Assembly: GCA_014379305.1 (NCBI GenBank)
Contig: JACMMB010000009.1
Span: 1 to 11,507 of the forward strand
DNA: 11,507 nt
Direction: 5' to 3'
Source of the DNA: Akkermansiaceae bacterium
GTDB taxonomy: Bacteria; Verrucomicrobiota; Verrucomicrobiia; Verrucomicrobiales; Akkermansiaceae
A model generated the notes under the pieces. That model had not been told where the DNA came from, did no database searches, and was given only the letters and a program-made list of their open reading frames with translations. Both the position numbers and the translations under genes were made by a program. Positions within the stretch are counted from its first letter, which is position 1; each line of letters begins with the position of its first letter. Of this stretch, positions 1 to 7,252 are shown piece by piece.

Positions 1-522
1 ATCGCGGATGAGGTGGAGGTTATGGATCGGAGCGGTGAGTTCGGCTTATGGCATTTTTCAGAGATCAACGATTCGGAGGGAGTCTGGAGGAGTGCGAACC
101 GGTATGGATTTGTGGGCTTTGATCTGATGGCGGAAACGTTTCATGGCGATTCGCTCACAGATGAGGAGGTGGAACGGATTCGGATCGGGAACGGAATTCC
201 GAAGTGGGGGACGGAGCTGAAGCAGGGGATGTTGCCGCCAGAGGCAGGGCTGGATGCCACGGATATTTCCTATACCAAGGGCTGCTACATCGGTCAGGAG
301 GTGATTTCACGGATCAAATCCGCAGGAAAGGTGAATCGGCGCTTGGTGAAGCTGGATTTTCATCAGTGCCCGGCGGTGCTCGGGGAGTTGGTGGATCGGG
401 ATGGGAAGATCTGCGGGGAAGTGACGAGCATAACCGGATCAAGTGGTTTGGGGTTTTTGAAAAGAGGTATGGAAGCGGGGGATTTGTCTGTTTGCGGGTC
501 GAAGGTGCGGCTGCTGCAATGA
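1..522 (+). CDS. ygfZ: YgfZ/GcvT-like folate-binding protein (3' part; 5' end outside window)
   Basis: The frame is open to the first base, so this is the C-terminal 173 residues of a longer protein. The hallmark YgfZ signature K-G-C-Y-x-G-Q-E is present, with its conserved cysteine codon at 283-285, preceded by the family's R-I-x-x-G-I-P stretch and an L-P-x-E-A segment. Family knowledge: YgfZ/IBA57 proteins are cytosolic, bind tetrahydrofolate, and support assembly or repair of certain 4Fe-4S enzymes; the signature cysteine matters for function. They resemble the aminomethyltransferase GcvT but lack that activity. The stop codon overlaps a possible upstream ATG of nadB (519) as ATGA, so the two genes are probably cotranscribed. 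The C-terminal beta-barrel part (from about 320) looks intact. GcvT itself is less likely because it lacks the KGCYxGQE motif in this form. Confidence 0.9.
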   Translation: MADEVEVMDRSGEFGLWHFSEINDSEGVWRSANRYGFVGFDLMAETFHGDSLTDEEVERIRIGNGIPKWGTELKQGMLPPEAGLDATDISYTKGCYIGQEVISRIKSAGKVNRRLVKLDFHQCPAVLGELVDRDGKICGEVTSITGSSGLGFLKRGMEAGDLSVCGSKVRLLQ

Positions 523-584
523 AGGTGGAGCAGGAATGGAAATTTCGCTTTTCTGATAGAGGATCGGGTTCATGTTTGGCGCAG

Positions 585-2198
585 ATGACTGCGGATTTCC
601 TGGTGGTTGGGGCGGGGATCGCCGGTTTGTCTTTTGCGCTGAGGGCGGCGAAATACGGGTCGGTGATCGTGCTGGCCAAGGGCAGGGCGGAGGAGTCCAA
701 TACGGCATGGGCGCAGGGAGGAATCGCCTCGGTTTTGGAAAAGGAACTGAGGGATGATGGTGACTCGGAAGAGAGCCATGTGGCGGATACCATGGATGCC
801 GGAGCGGGGCTTTGTGATGAGGCGGTGGTGCGGAGAATCGTGGGGGAGGGGGATGAAACCATTGAGGATTTGCTCGGCTACGGGGTGCATTTTGACAAGG
901 ATGGAGAACGGTTTTTGCTGGGTAAGGAAGGGGGCCATTCGTATCGGCGGATTCTCCATGCGAGGGATACGACAGGCCGGGAAGTCGCGCGGGCCATGCT
1001 GGAGGCGGCGCGCAGAGAGCCGAATCTAAGGCTGATGGAAAACCACTTTGTGATCGACCTGATCACGACGGCGAAACTGGATGCGGTTTCGGATGATAGA
1101 ATACTGGGGGCCTATGTATTGGAGCGTGAGACCGGAGAGGTGAAAGTGTTCAAGTCGGATCGGGTTGTGCTGGCGGCCGGGGGATGCGGCAAGGTTTACC
1201 TTTATACAACCAATCCGGATTCCGCGACCGGGGATGGCGTAGCCTTGGGTTGGCGGGCGGGAGCATTGATTGCGAATATGGAATTCATCCAGTTTCACCC
1301 GACCTGTTTTTATAATCCGGCGGCGGTGGGGCCCGAGGCAAGATCGTTTCTGGTGAGCGAGGCCGTGCGTGGCGAAGGCGGGATTTTGAGGAATGGAAAG
1401 GGTGAGGATTTTACGAAGAAAATCGATCAGAGGGGATCCCTGGCACCCCGCGATATCGTGGCGCGGGCGATCGATAGGGAGCTCAAGAAAACGGGTGCGG
1501 CGTGCGTCTATCTGGACGTGACGCATAAGCCAAGAGGTTTCATGAAGGAGCGCTTCCCATATATTTATGAGCGGCTTCTACAGTTCGGTCTGGATTGTGA
1601 GCTGAGTCCGATTCCGGTGGTACCGGCGGCGCATTATCAATGTGGAGGTTTGAAGACGGATGTGAACGGAAAAACCACGATCCGGGGTTTGTATGCGGTA
1701 GGAGAGGTGGGCTGCACGGGGCTGCACGGGGCGAACCGTCTGGCCTCCAATTCCCTATTGGAAGGCAATGTGGTGGGTCGCCTGGCTCTGGAGGAAATGA
1801 TGAGGTTGTATCCTCCGAGCAAGCCGGTAATGGACGCGCCGCCGATCCCGGAATGGGTCCACGGAGATGTCGCGGAGCCGGATGAGCTGGTGGTGATTTA
1901 CCACAATTGGGATGAGCTCAGGCGGTTGATGTGGGACTATGTTTCGATTGTGCGGACGAATAACCGGTTGCGACGTGCGGCGGCGAGATTGCGGAATTTG
2001 AAGAAGGAAGTCCGTGAGTTTTACTGGGGCCACCGGGTGAATGCCGACATTCTTGAGTTGCGGAATCTGGTGGCGGTGGCGGGCTTGATTGTCGAGTGCG
2101 GTTTGCGTAGGCGCGAGTCGCGCGGACTGCATTATACCTTGGATCATTTGGAGACGGATGAGCGTTTTGCCAAGGACACCCTGCTGAGGAAGTTTTAG
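585..2198 (+). CDS. nadB: L-aspartate oxidase
   Basis: FAD-dependent oxidation of L-aspartate to iminoaspartate, the first step of de novo NAD synthesis, in the cytosol; NadA then makes quinolinate. At 537 residues it matches the usual length of about 540. Visible from the N-terminus: the Rossmann dinucleotide motif GAGIAG at residues 9-14; SNTAWAQGGIA at 38-48 (FAD binding); a GGHSYRR...HARDTTG segment at about 117-131; EFIQFHPT at 233-240; SLAPRDIVARA at 285-295; HYQCGG at 350-355; and GLYAVGEVGCTGLHGANRLASNSLLE-type FAD motif at about 368-393. This last motif, and the aspartate-oxidase length, separate it from succinate/fumarate flavoproteins. I chose ATG 585 because it puts the usual 8 residues before GxGxxG. 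ATG 519 is in frame, overlaps the ygfZ stop as ATGA and would add 22 residues; neither start has a clear Shine-Dalgarno. nadA and nadC are not in the window. Confidence 0.95.
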   Translation: MTADFLVVGAGIAGLSFALRAAKYGSVIVLAKGRAEESNTAWAQGGIASVLEKELRDDGDSEESHVADTMDAGAGLCDEAVVRRIVGEGDETIEDLLGYGVHFDKDGERFLLGKEGGHSYRRILHARDTTGREVARAMLEAARREPNLRLMENHFVIDLITTAKLDAVSDDRILGAYVLERETGEVKVFKSDRVVLAAGGCGKVYLYTTNPDSATGDGVALGWRAGALIANMEFIQFHPTCFYNPAAVGPEARSFLVSEAVRGEGGILRNGKGEDFTKKIDQRGSLAPRDIVARAIDRELKKTGAACVYLDVTHKPRGFMKERFPYIYERLLQFGLDCELSPIPVVPAAHYQCGGLKTDVNGKTTIRGLYAVGEVGCTGLHGANRLASNSLLEGNVVGRLALEEMMRLYPPSKPVMDAPPIPEWVHGDVAEPDELVVIYHNWDELRRLMWDYVSIVRTNNRLRRAAARLRNLKKEVREFYWGHRVNADILELRNLVAVAGLIVECGLRRRESRGLHYTLDHLETDERFAKDTLLRKF

Positions 2199-2221
2199 CG
2201 AAAAACTCATACGCATCGCTA
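2196..2221 (+). terminator. weak stem-loop at the nadB stop codon
   Basis: TAGCGA (2196-2201, including the nadB stop TAG) pairs with TCGCTA (2216-2221) across a 14-base loop, followed by TTGTTAGG. The stem is short, the loop long and the T run broken, so this is at best a weak terminator or pause site between nadB and the downstream cyclo-ligase gene. Confidence 0.2.
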
Positions 2222-2287
2222 TTGTTAGGGGCTTGTATCGGAAAGAAATTATTGGGAAATTGTCATGTGATCAATCAGGACGATTCT

Positions 2288-2833
2288 TTGATAGAACTCG
2301 CAGCCAAGCTGCAAAAGAAGCGCGAACTGAGGAGGGATTTGCGCCACAGATTGCTCGACGGAAAGGGAAATTCGGCGGTAGTGGTCAAGAAGCTGGCGGA
2401 ATATCTGATCGAAAGGCCTGAGCTGAAAGTTGTCGCGTTGTTCTCAGCGTTACGGGGAGAAGTGGACCTGTTGCCATTGCTGGATGTGATGGAAAGGACG
2501 TGGGTTTTTCCGAAAGTGAAAGGGGAGGTAATGGAGTTTTATTACGTTAAAAGTTCGGAGAAGGATTTGTCTCCGGGTGCCTATGGGATTTTAGAACCTA
2601 AGGCTGACCTGGCGAAGGTTGATATCGAAAAGGTCGATCTTTTCCTGTGCCCTGGTCTCGGCTTTGACCGCAGGGGAGGAAGGATTGGAAGAGGGATGGG
2701 CTTCTATGACCGGACGTTGGAAAAGGCATCGCCAAGAGCGGTGAAGCTCGGAGTATGCTTTGATTTCCAAATAGTGGATGAGGTGGAAATGGAAGCGCAC
2801 GATGTGAGGATGAACGGCGTGATTTACGGATAA
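2288..2833 (+). CDS. 5-formyltetrahydrofolate cyclo-ligase (5,10-methenyltetrahydrofolate synthetase)
   Basis: ATP-dependent conversion of 5-formyl-THF to 5,10-methenyl-THF in the cytosol, returning the inhibitory storage folate to the one-carbon pool. The diagnostic C-terminal motif is present at residues 122-141 (PGLGFDRRGGRIG, then RGMGFYD), matching the family's PG-x-AFD-x-x-G-x-R-x-G-x-G-x-G-YYD, as is a basic N-terminal helix (KLQKKRELRRDLRHRL). Length is 181 residues against a usual 180-200. Start choice: no ATG exists in frame. TTG 2288 has AGGA (2277-2280) seven bases upstream and gives the usual N-terminus; GTG 2267 (seven residues longer, GGGA at 2254-2257) and TTG 2222 are alternatives. 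It lies 89 bases after nadB. The gene is called ygfA, fau or yqgN in other species. Its gap from nadB is too short to hold the 6S RNA that often precedes this gene in Proteobacteria. Confidence 0.9.
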   Translation: MIELAAKLQKKRELRRDLRHRLLDGKGNSAVVVKKLAEYLIERPELKVVALFSALRGEVDLLPLLDVMERTWVFPKVKGEVMEFYYVKSSEKDLSPGAYGILEPKADLAKVDIEKVDLFLCPGLGFDRRGGRIGRGMGFYDRTLEKASPRAVKLGVCFDFQIVDEVEMEAHDVRMNGVIYG

Positions 2834-2860
2834 TCCAGTCTGTCCCGGCAAGGGATCCGT
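2826..2860. terminator. possible hairpin between convergent genes
   Basis: ACGGAT (2826-2831) and ATCCGT (2855-2860) form a perfect 6-base inverted repeat spanning the cyclo-ligase stop codon, with an alternative inner pair TCCC (2843-2846)/GGGA (2852-2855). It occupies most of the 40-base gap between two convergent genes, where a shared terminator would be expected, but neither side has a T run. Confidence 0.25.
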
Positions 2861-2873
2861 GTTGTGAAGGATG

Positions 2874-5800
2874 TTACTTCTGTATCGGATGATCTTTTAG
2901 CAGCTCTTTCATCTGATAGAACCCAGTGACGTCTTTGGTCGCTTCGCGCACTTTCTTAACCTGATCGGGAGTGATCGCCGTGGCTTTGTTGCCAAAATTG
3001 TTCCGCACGTAGGTGAGTAAATCTGCGGTCTCCTTATCGTTGATCATTTTTCCGAAAGGAGTCATGGGAACCAGGCCGTCGTAGCTTTTCCCGTTCATTT
3101 CAAATGGACCCATCAGCCCGTGAAGGGTGATCTTGATGAGAAGCTCGGGATCGCCCTGGACATATTGGCTGTTGTAGAGCGGAGGGAAGGCGGGATCGAG
3201 ACCTTTGCCATCCGGCTGATGGCAGGTTGCGCAATGGGCGTCCCGGAAATAGATATCATGTCCGGCGAGAAACTGTTTCTTTTCATCCGCGCTAAGATGT
3301 TCAGGAGCTGGCGGGGCAGGATGCTCATCGACTTTGGTTTCCTTCAGACCTCTCAGGCGTTCTTCAGCGGCTTTCGCGGCGTTTTCGCTCCACTTATCAA
3401 GGCCTTTGGACTTGGCGGTTTCAATGATCCCGACGGACTCCGGATTATCCAACCATGTTGCGGCGATAATCGCTTCCAGTCGCACACGGCCATGTTCATC
3501 GGCTGCAGCTTCTTTCAAAAGGGTTGTCGCCTCGGGAAGACGATTGAGGTGGTAGCGGACAATACGTATGGCGGCGGCGCGCACGTGATAGTCCTCGGAC
3601 TTCGCGAGTTTTTTCAGGAGATCGACATCGATCTGGTTCATGCCCCATGTCACCCAGAGGGCCTCAAGCATATGATGCTGATAACGCGGGTCTTTTGAAT
3701 CCAGTCCGGCCGCCCATTTTCTCGTGATCGGCAACACCTTATCCGACGGATGTCCTCTCAGCTCGCGACGGCTGCGGTAGCGGCTGCGATATTCGGGCAG
3801 CTTCAGGTTTTCCAATAGCGTCTCAATCGAGGCTCCGGCTATTTGGGCAGGTTTAACCAAGGGACGCGAAGGATAAGTAATCCGGTAAATTCTACCGTGG
3901 ATGTGGTCGCGCAGGGGATCGCGCGCGTTGTGCTGCATATGGCCGATGAGGACGTTTTGCCAATCCACCACATATAAAGAGCCATCCGGCGCGAATTCAA
4001 AATCGGCGGGGCGGAAATTGCCATCCGATGATTTCAGTAGCTCATGCCGGAAAGCGGTTTTGTAACCGGTGCCGTCATCGGTGATCGAATGCTGCTTGAT
4101 GCCCAGGAAGCCGATACAGTTACCAATAAGAGCATCGCCCTGAACCTCGTCAGGAAAATGCCGCGAGGAAACGAATTCCAAACCGGAAGTCGGACGCATG
4201 GCCTGTCCCTCCGGAACAAGATCTATGGAATCCGGCGCCTTGCTACCATAAGGAGGCTTCAGTGAGACCGGAAGATTCCATTTCCACGCCGGATCGGAGG
4301 TATGGATGTAAAAGTCCTGGCCCCAGTCATCGAAAGCGAAGCCCCACGGGTTGGGAATGTTCACTTGTGAAGTGCGCTCAAGTTGCGTTCGTTGCGGGCT
4401 GAAGCGGTAGAAACCGCCATCAACCCCACGGATCGGACCATAGGGTGTTTCGACATTCGAGTGCAGGAAAATCCCTTCGCACAACTGGAAGGCTCCCGAA
4501 GCATCCGCCGTGAAAGCATGGATCGCGTGATGGGTGTCATGTGAGTCAAAGCCGGTCAAAACAACCTCCTTCGTGTCGGCCTTGTCATCGCCGTCGGTGT
4601 CGCCGAGAAAAATCAAATGCGGCTCCTGCGAAACATACACTCCGCCCGGCGCGAACTCGAAGCCGATGGGAAGATGCAGCTTGTCGGCAAAAACCGTTTC
4701 CTTATCCGCCTTGCCGTCGGCATTCGTGTCCTCGTAGATCAGGATTTTGTCATTGGGGAGCGCGTCACCGGGACGATAGTGAGGGTAGGATGGCATCACA
4801 GCGACCCACAACCGTCCCTTGTTATCAAAGGAAAGCTGCATCGGATCCGCCAAGTTCGGAAATTCCTTTTCGGAGGCGAAAAGCTCTACTTTGTAACCTT
4901 CAGGTGTCTGCAATGCTTCTTCGGCAACCTTCCCGTCTTTGTAGTCAGGCGTACCGTTTTGGTAGTTGGTCTTGACCTCCGGAAGTGGATGCGTCGTCTT
5001 GTCAGCGGCGGCCAAATCAAAGCTTTGCCCATTGGTAATCGCCCAAATCGCCTGATCCCGTAACTCGGTCATCTGCCGGATTTTCTTTTGTTCATCGGGA
5101 TAATTCCCCGGGCCGAAGGGGTTGAATCGCCGGCCATCGACATGCACGCCGTTGAGCATCCGGTAATCATTGAACCAGAACCAATTTTTATCCTTCACCG
5201 CAGCCATCAAATCCTTCGAATTGCCAGCAGCTTTGGTTTCCCCTTTTCCATAAATTGCCTCCACAAGTATTTGAGCGAGCTGCCGGTATCCATCGTCATT
5301 GGGGAGGAAGCCATTCCGGGTAAAGGGTTTCTTCAGCGTTGGATATAGCCCGGTGGTCTTGCTGAAAACATCGATGAATTCCACCCCGTTCGCTTTTGCG
5401 ACTTCGGACATTGTTTGGGTATAGAGCGCCAGATTCGCATTTTCCGCACGACCATCGGGAAGATCCCGATCCTTCGATAGGTTTTCGTAAGCGATCGGCG
5501 ATACCAGGATCAAACGTGGCGCGCCCGTTCCGTTGTAATTTTGCGCGAGTGTGTGTTTTACAAAACCATCCAGCTCACCCATGAAATTTTTCAAACCATC
5601 GAGCCCGTCGAAAGATTCGTTGTAGCCGAAGAAAGCGATGAGGGTATCAGGCTTAAGATCGGTGAGCCATTGGTCCGGAGTCGGGTAGGTTCCGTCGCCC
5701 GCATGCACCTGATGTTGCGGGTGGAAATTCTCCGCTCCTGGAAACGCCCATTGGGACTTGCGCGAAGGATGAGGGCGGAAACCCGGAGTGTCGCCTGGCC

Positions 5801-6002
5801 TGCAAATGTTCCTGATAAACAAATTCTCTTTCGGAAAGCGGAGGTGCAGCCCAGCCTCGATATAAGGATGATCCACCATCCGCTCGCCCAGACCGTTTCC
5901 GATCAATACGATCCTCTCTGATTTTTCAGGTGCTTTCATTTCCGCAGTTTGCGCGGCAAGTGGGAACGTGAGCAGGAATGGCAGGATGAATTTTCTTAGC
6001 AT
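2874..6002 (-). CDS. secreted SGNH-like / PVC-type dehydrogenase / HEAT-like / cytochrome c fusion protein
   Basis: 1042 residues. A Sec signal peptide (MLRKF then a hydrophobic run, residues 1-20) predicts export to the periplasm. Residues about 30-252 form an SGNH-hydrolase-like domain (GNGL at 35-38, GYNES at 126-130). Residues 271-321 are a linker with the motif GVHVDGRRFNPFGPGNYPDE. Residues about 361-712 match the PVC 'putative membrane-bound dehydrogenase' type (TIGR02604-like beta propeller), including DTHH at 489-492 and two Asp-rich calcium-type loops (DTNADGKAD at 425, DTDGDDKAD at 468). Residues about 740-885 are helical and HEAT-like. Residues about 905-1025 are a cytochrome c domain with CATCH at 924-928 (3219-3233) and a probable distal Met980 in PMTPF. 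Inference: periplasmic electron-transfer dehydrogenase with covalent haem; substrate unknown, possibly a sugar. No sulfatase or carbohydrate-enzyme gene lies nearby to suggest one. ATG 6002 is followed directly by the signal peptide; no Shine-Dalgarno is seen. Confidence 0.9.
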   Translation of the reverse strand: MLRKFILPFLLTFPLAAQTAEMKAPEKSERIVLIGNGLGERMVDHPYIEAGLHLRFPKENLFIRNICRPGDTPGFRPHPSRKSQWAFPGAENFHPQHQVHAGDGTYPTPDQWLTDLKPDTLIAFFGYNESFDGLDGLKNFMGELDGFVKHTLAQNYNGTGAPRLILVSPIAYENLSKDRDLPDGRAENANLALYTQTMSEVAKANGVEFIDVFSKTTGLYPTLKKPFTRNGFLPNDDGYRQLAQILVEAIYGKGETKAAGNSKDLMAAVKDKNWFWFNDYRMLNGVHVDGRRFNPFGPGNYPDEQKKIRQMTELRDQAIWAITNGQSFDLAAADKTTHPLPEVKTNYQNGTPDYKDGKVAEEALQTPEGYKVELFASEKEFPNLADPMQLSFDNKGRLWVAVMPSYPHYRPGDALPNDKILIYEDTNADGKADKETVFADKLHLPIGFEFAPGGVYVSQEPHLIFLGDTDGDDKADTKEVVLTGFDSHDTHHAIHAFTADASGAFQLCEGIFLHSNVETPYGPIRGVDGGFYRFSPQRTQLERTSQVNIPNPWGFAFDDWGQDFYIHTSDPAWKWNLPVSLKPPYGSKAPDSIDLVPEGQAMRPTSGLEFVSSRHFPDEVQGDALIGNCIGFLGIKQHSITDDGTGYKTAFRHELLKSSDGNFRPADFEFAPDGSLYVVDWQNVLIGHMQHNARDPLRDHIHGRIYRITYPSRPLVKPAQIAGASIETLLENLKLPEYRSRYRSRRELRGHPSDKVLPITRKWAAGLDSKDPRYQHHMLEALWVTWGMNQIDVDLLKKLAKSEDYHVRAAAIRIVRYHLNRLPEATTLLKEAAADEHGRVRLEAIIAATWLDNPESVGIIETAKSKGLDKWSENAAKAAEERLRGLKETKVDEHPAPPAPEHLSADEKKQFLAGHDIYFRDAHCATCHQPDGKGLDPAFPPLYNSQYVQGDPELLIKITLHGLMGPFEMNGKSYDGLVPMTPFGKMINDKETADLLTYVRNNFGNKATAITPDQVKKVREATKDVTGFYQMKELLKDHPIQK

Positions 6003-6005
6003 GGA

Positions 6006-6023
6006 TGGATTGGGCTTAATCCA
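6006..6023. promoter_or_regulatory. perfect inverted repeat just upstream of the large cytochrome gene
   Basis: TGGATT (6006-6011) and AATCCA (6018-6023) form a perfect 6-base inverted repeat with a 6-base spacer. It begins three bases upstream of the start codon of the - strand gene (ATG at 6002), exactly where a ribosome-binding site would lie. It could be an operator or a small 5' hairpin limiting translation; chance is possible at this size. Confidence 0.3.
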
Positions 6024-6099
6024 AGTCGATACGGCAGGGCAGGGGTCAGTCCATCAAATTTTTCCCAATTGAAGTCTTTCGGGGCGGATACGCGGAGTG

Positions 6100-6105
6100 T
6101 ATAGA
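6100..6105 (+). promoter_or_regulatory. candidate -10 element for the DUF1460 lipoprotein gene
   Basis: TATAGA preceded by GTG (giving TGTATAGA) lies six bases before the chosen ATG at 6112. If used, transcription would begin at or next to the start codon, giving a leaderless or almost leaderless message. No convincing -35 is seen at 16-18 bases upstream, so this rests on the -10 match and position only. Confidence 0.25.
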
Positions 6106-6111
6106 TGGGAA

Positions 6112-7125
6112 ATGAATTGCAGAGCTTACCTTTCAATCCTTGTCACCGTGCTTGTGGCCAGCTGCGCCGGGCCTCATAACCAATCGCTTGCGATGAAAGG
6201 AATTACCCGGCTGCAGGTGCAATCGCCGGGCAGACAGGCTAGCGTCCCGCCTGCCTGCAATCACAAACTCCCGCTCAATACGATTTTCAAAGGCGAGTCC
6301 AAATTCCAGGCAATCGTCGCCAAAGCAGAACGCGAAGGTTGGCGTAAAATCCCGATCGGCGAACGCACGGTTAGAATCGCCCGCGAAATGGTCGGCACCC
6401 CATACGTCGGATATAGCTTGGAAGTGGACGACCGGATCGAGTCCCCGGTGGTCAATATGGCAGGCATGGACTGTTGGACTTACTACGAAAATGCCTTGGC
6501 AATTTCCCGCATGATCGCATTCAAGCCAGGGCCTTACAAACCCCAGGACATGCTTCACATGGTGGAAATCGAGCGCTACCGGAATGGTGTCTGCAATGGC
6601 AATTATCTCTCCAGGATGCATCATCTGGAGGAGGTTTTTCACGACAATCAGCGCCGTGGCTATGCGGCAAACATCACTCCGCGCCTTCCTGGAGCCGAGC
6701 GCATCAGTCGTGAAATCAAGGAAATGACCGTCCAATGGAAAAGCTACCGCTACCTGAAGAATAACCCATCCCTAATTGAACCGATGGGCCGAATCGAAGC
6801 CCAGGTTTCCCGTCTCCCCGTTTATCACATTCCCAAACAAAAAGTCCGTGCTGCTGAAAATTATCTTCAAAACGGAGATATCTGCGCCATCACGACCCAC
6901 TGGCATAACGGCTACACCTCGCATGTCGGCCTCATTGTCCGCCTAAAAGGCCGTGCCTACTTCACGCACGCCACTTCGGATCGCGATAAGGGACGCATGA
7001 CTGTCATTGATCGTCCCATCACCGATTATCTCGCCGGCTCTTCCAAGCACGCAGGGATAATCATCTGCCGCCCATTTGATGTTCCGCCCTCACAGCTTTG
7101 GCAAAAAAGCCTAGGTGCGCGTTGA
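6112..7125 (+). CDS. DUF1460 family lipoprotein (NlpC/P60-like fold, predicted wall-peptide amidase/peptidase)
   Basis: A lipoprotein signal is clear: a short basic start, hydrophobic run and lipobox VASC with the lipidated Cys at residue 18. The mature protein matches DUF1460 (N-acetylmuramoyl-L-alanine amidase-like): MVGTPYVGYSLE at about 93-104, MDCWTYYENALAISR holding the probable nucleophile Cys121, a YRNGVCNGNYLSRMHH block at about 156-171, then NGDICAITTHW and SHVGLI with the probable catalytic His271, YFTHATS, and a C-terminal HAGIIICRP. Family knowledge: papain-like enzymes cleaving cell-wall peptide or related amides. Inference: it acts on peptidoglycan fragments at the outer or inner membrane. 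ATG 6112 gives a standard lipoprotein signal; GTG 6097 (five residues longer) is the alternative. It is divergent from the large cytochrome gene, with 109 bases between. Confidence 0.8.
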   Translation: MNCRAYLSILVTVLVASCAGPHNQSLAMKGITRLQVQSPGRQASVPPACNHKLPLNTIFKGESKFQAIVAKAEREGWRKIPIGERTVRIAREMVGTPYVGYSLEVDDRIESPVVNMAGMDCWTYYENALAISRMIAFKPGPYKPQDMLHMVEIERYRNGVCNGNYLSRMHHLEEVFHDNQRRGYAANITPRLPGAERISREIKEMTVQWKSYRYLKNNPSLIEPMGRIEAQVSRLPVYHIPKQKVRAAENYLQNGDICAITTHWHNGYTSHVGLIVRLKGRAYFTHATSDRDKGRMTVIDRPITDYLAGSSKHAGIIICRPFDVPPSQLWQKSLGAR

Positions 7126-7151
7126 CTTGGTTTGTTTCGTTTCCTTGGCCA

Positions 7152-7172
7152 ATCGCGCGGCCGCGATATTTT
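7152..7172 (+). terminator. candidate Rho-independent terminator after the DUF1460 gene
   Basis: A GC-rich 6-base stem, ATCGCG (7152-7157) with CGCGAT (7162-7167), closes a 4-base loop CGGC and is followed by ATTTT (7168-7172). It lies 26 bases after the DUF1460 stop codon and upstream of the sigma factor gene, so it could separate the two transcripts. The stem is short and the T run is only four bases. Confidence 0.4.
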
Positions 7173-7235
7173 CCCGCAACCTTGGGGGCTCATCGGAGTT
7201 ATTAATTCCCATGTTTCTGATCGGAAACCAGAGCC

Positions 7236-7241
7236 TATATT
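7236..7241 (+). promoter_or_regulatory. candidate -10 element for the sigma factor gene
   Basis: TATATT (five of six matches to TATAAT) lies eleven bases before ATG 7253, predicting a leader of only a few bases. It also argues for ATG 7253 over ATG 7211 as the start. The -35 region (TTTCTG around 7214-7219) is a poor match. Confidence 0.3.
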
Positions 7242-7252
7242 TCGACCCTCTG

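Noticed and set aside
204..584. N-terminal extension of nadB up to 127 residues within ygfZ
   Set aside because: The region codes for YgfZ in another frame, the extension has no similarity to NadB, and ATG 585 gives the normal length.
314..862. 182-codon open frame on the - strand opposite ygfZ and nadB
   Set aside because: Low-complexity Pro/Ser-rich translation, antisense to well-conserved genes; it arises from their G-rich coding strand.
1710..1734. Tandem GGGCTGCACG repeat
   Set aside because: It encodes GCTGLHG of the conserved NadB FAD motif, so protein constraint explains it.
2199..2287. Possible 6S RNA upstream of the cyclo-ligase gene, as in Proteobacteria
   Set aside because: The gap of 89 bases is too short and shows no long imperfect hairpin with a central bubble.
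2528..2552. GTAAT...ATTACGTTAA, resembling the XerD half of a dif recombination site, sought because of the skew reversal
   Set aside because: The right half is one mismatch from TATTATGTTAA, but the XerC half does not match, arm spacing is wrong, and it lies inside the cyclo-ligase coding sequence (VMEFYYVKSS).
3120..3698. 192-codon + strand open frame inside the large cytochrome gene
   Set aside because: Antisense to conserved cytochrome c and HEAT-like codons; no recognisable domain or start signal.
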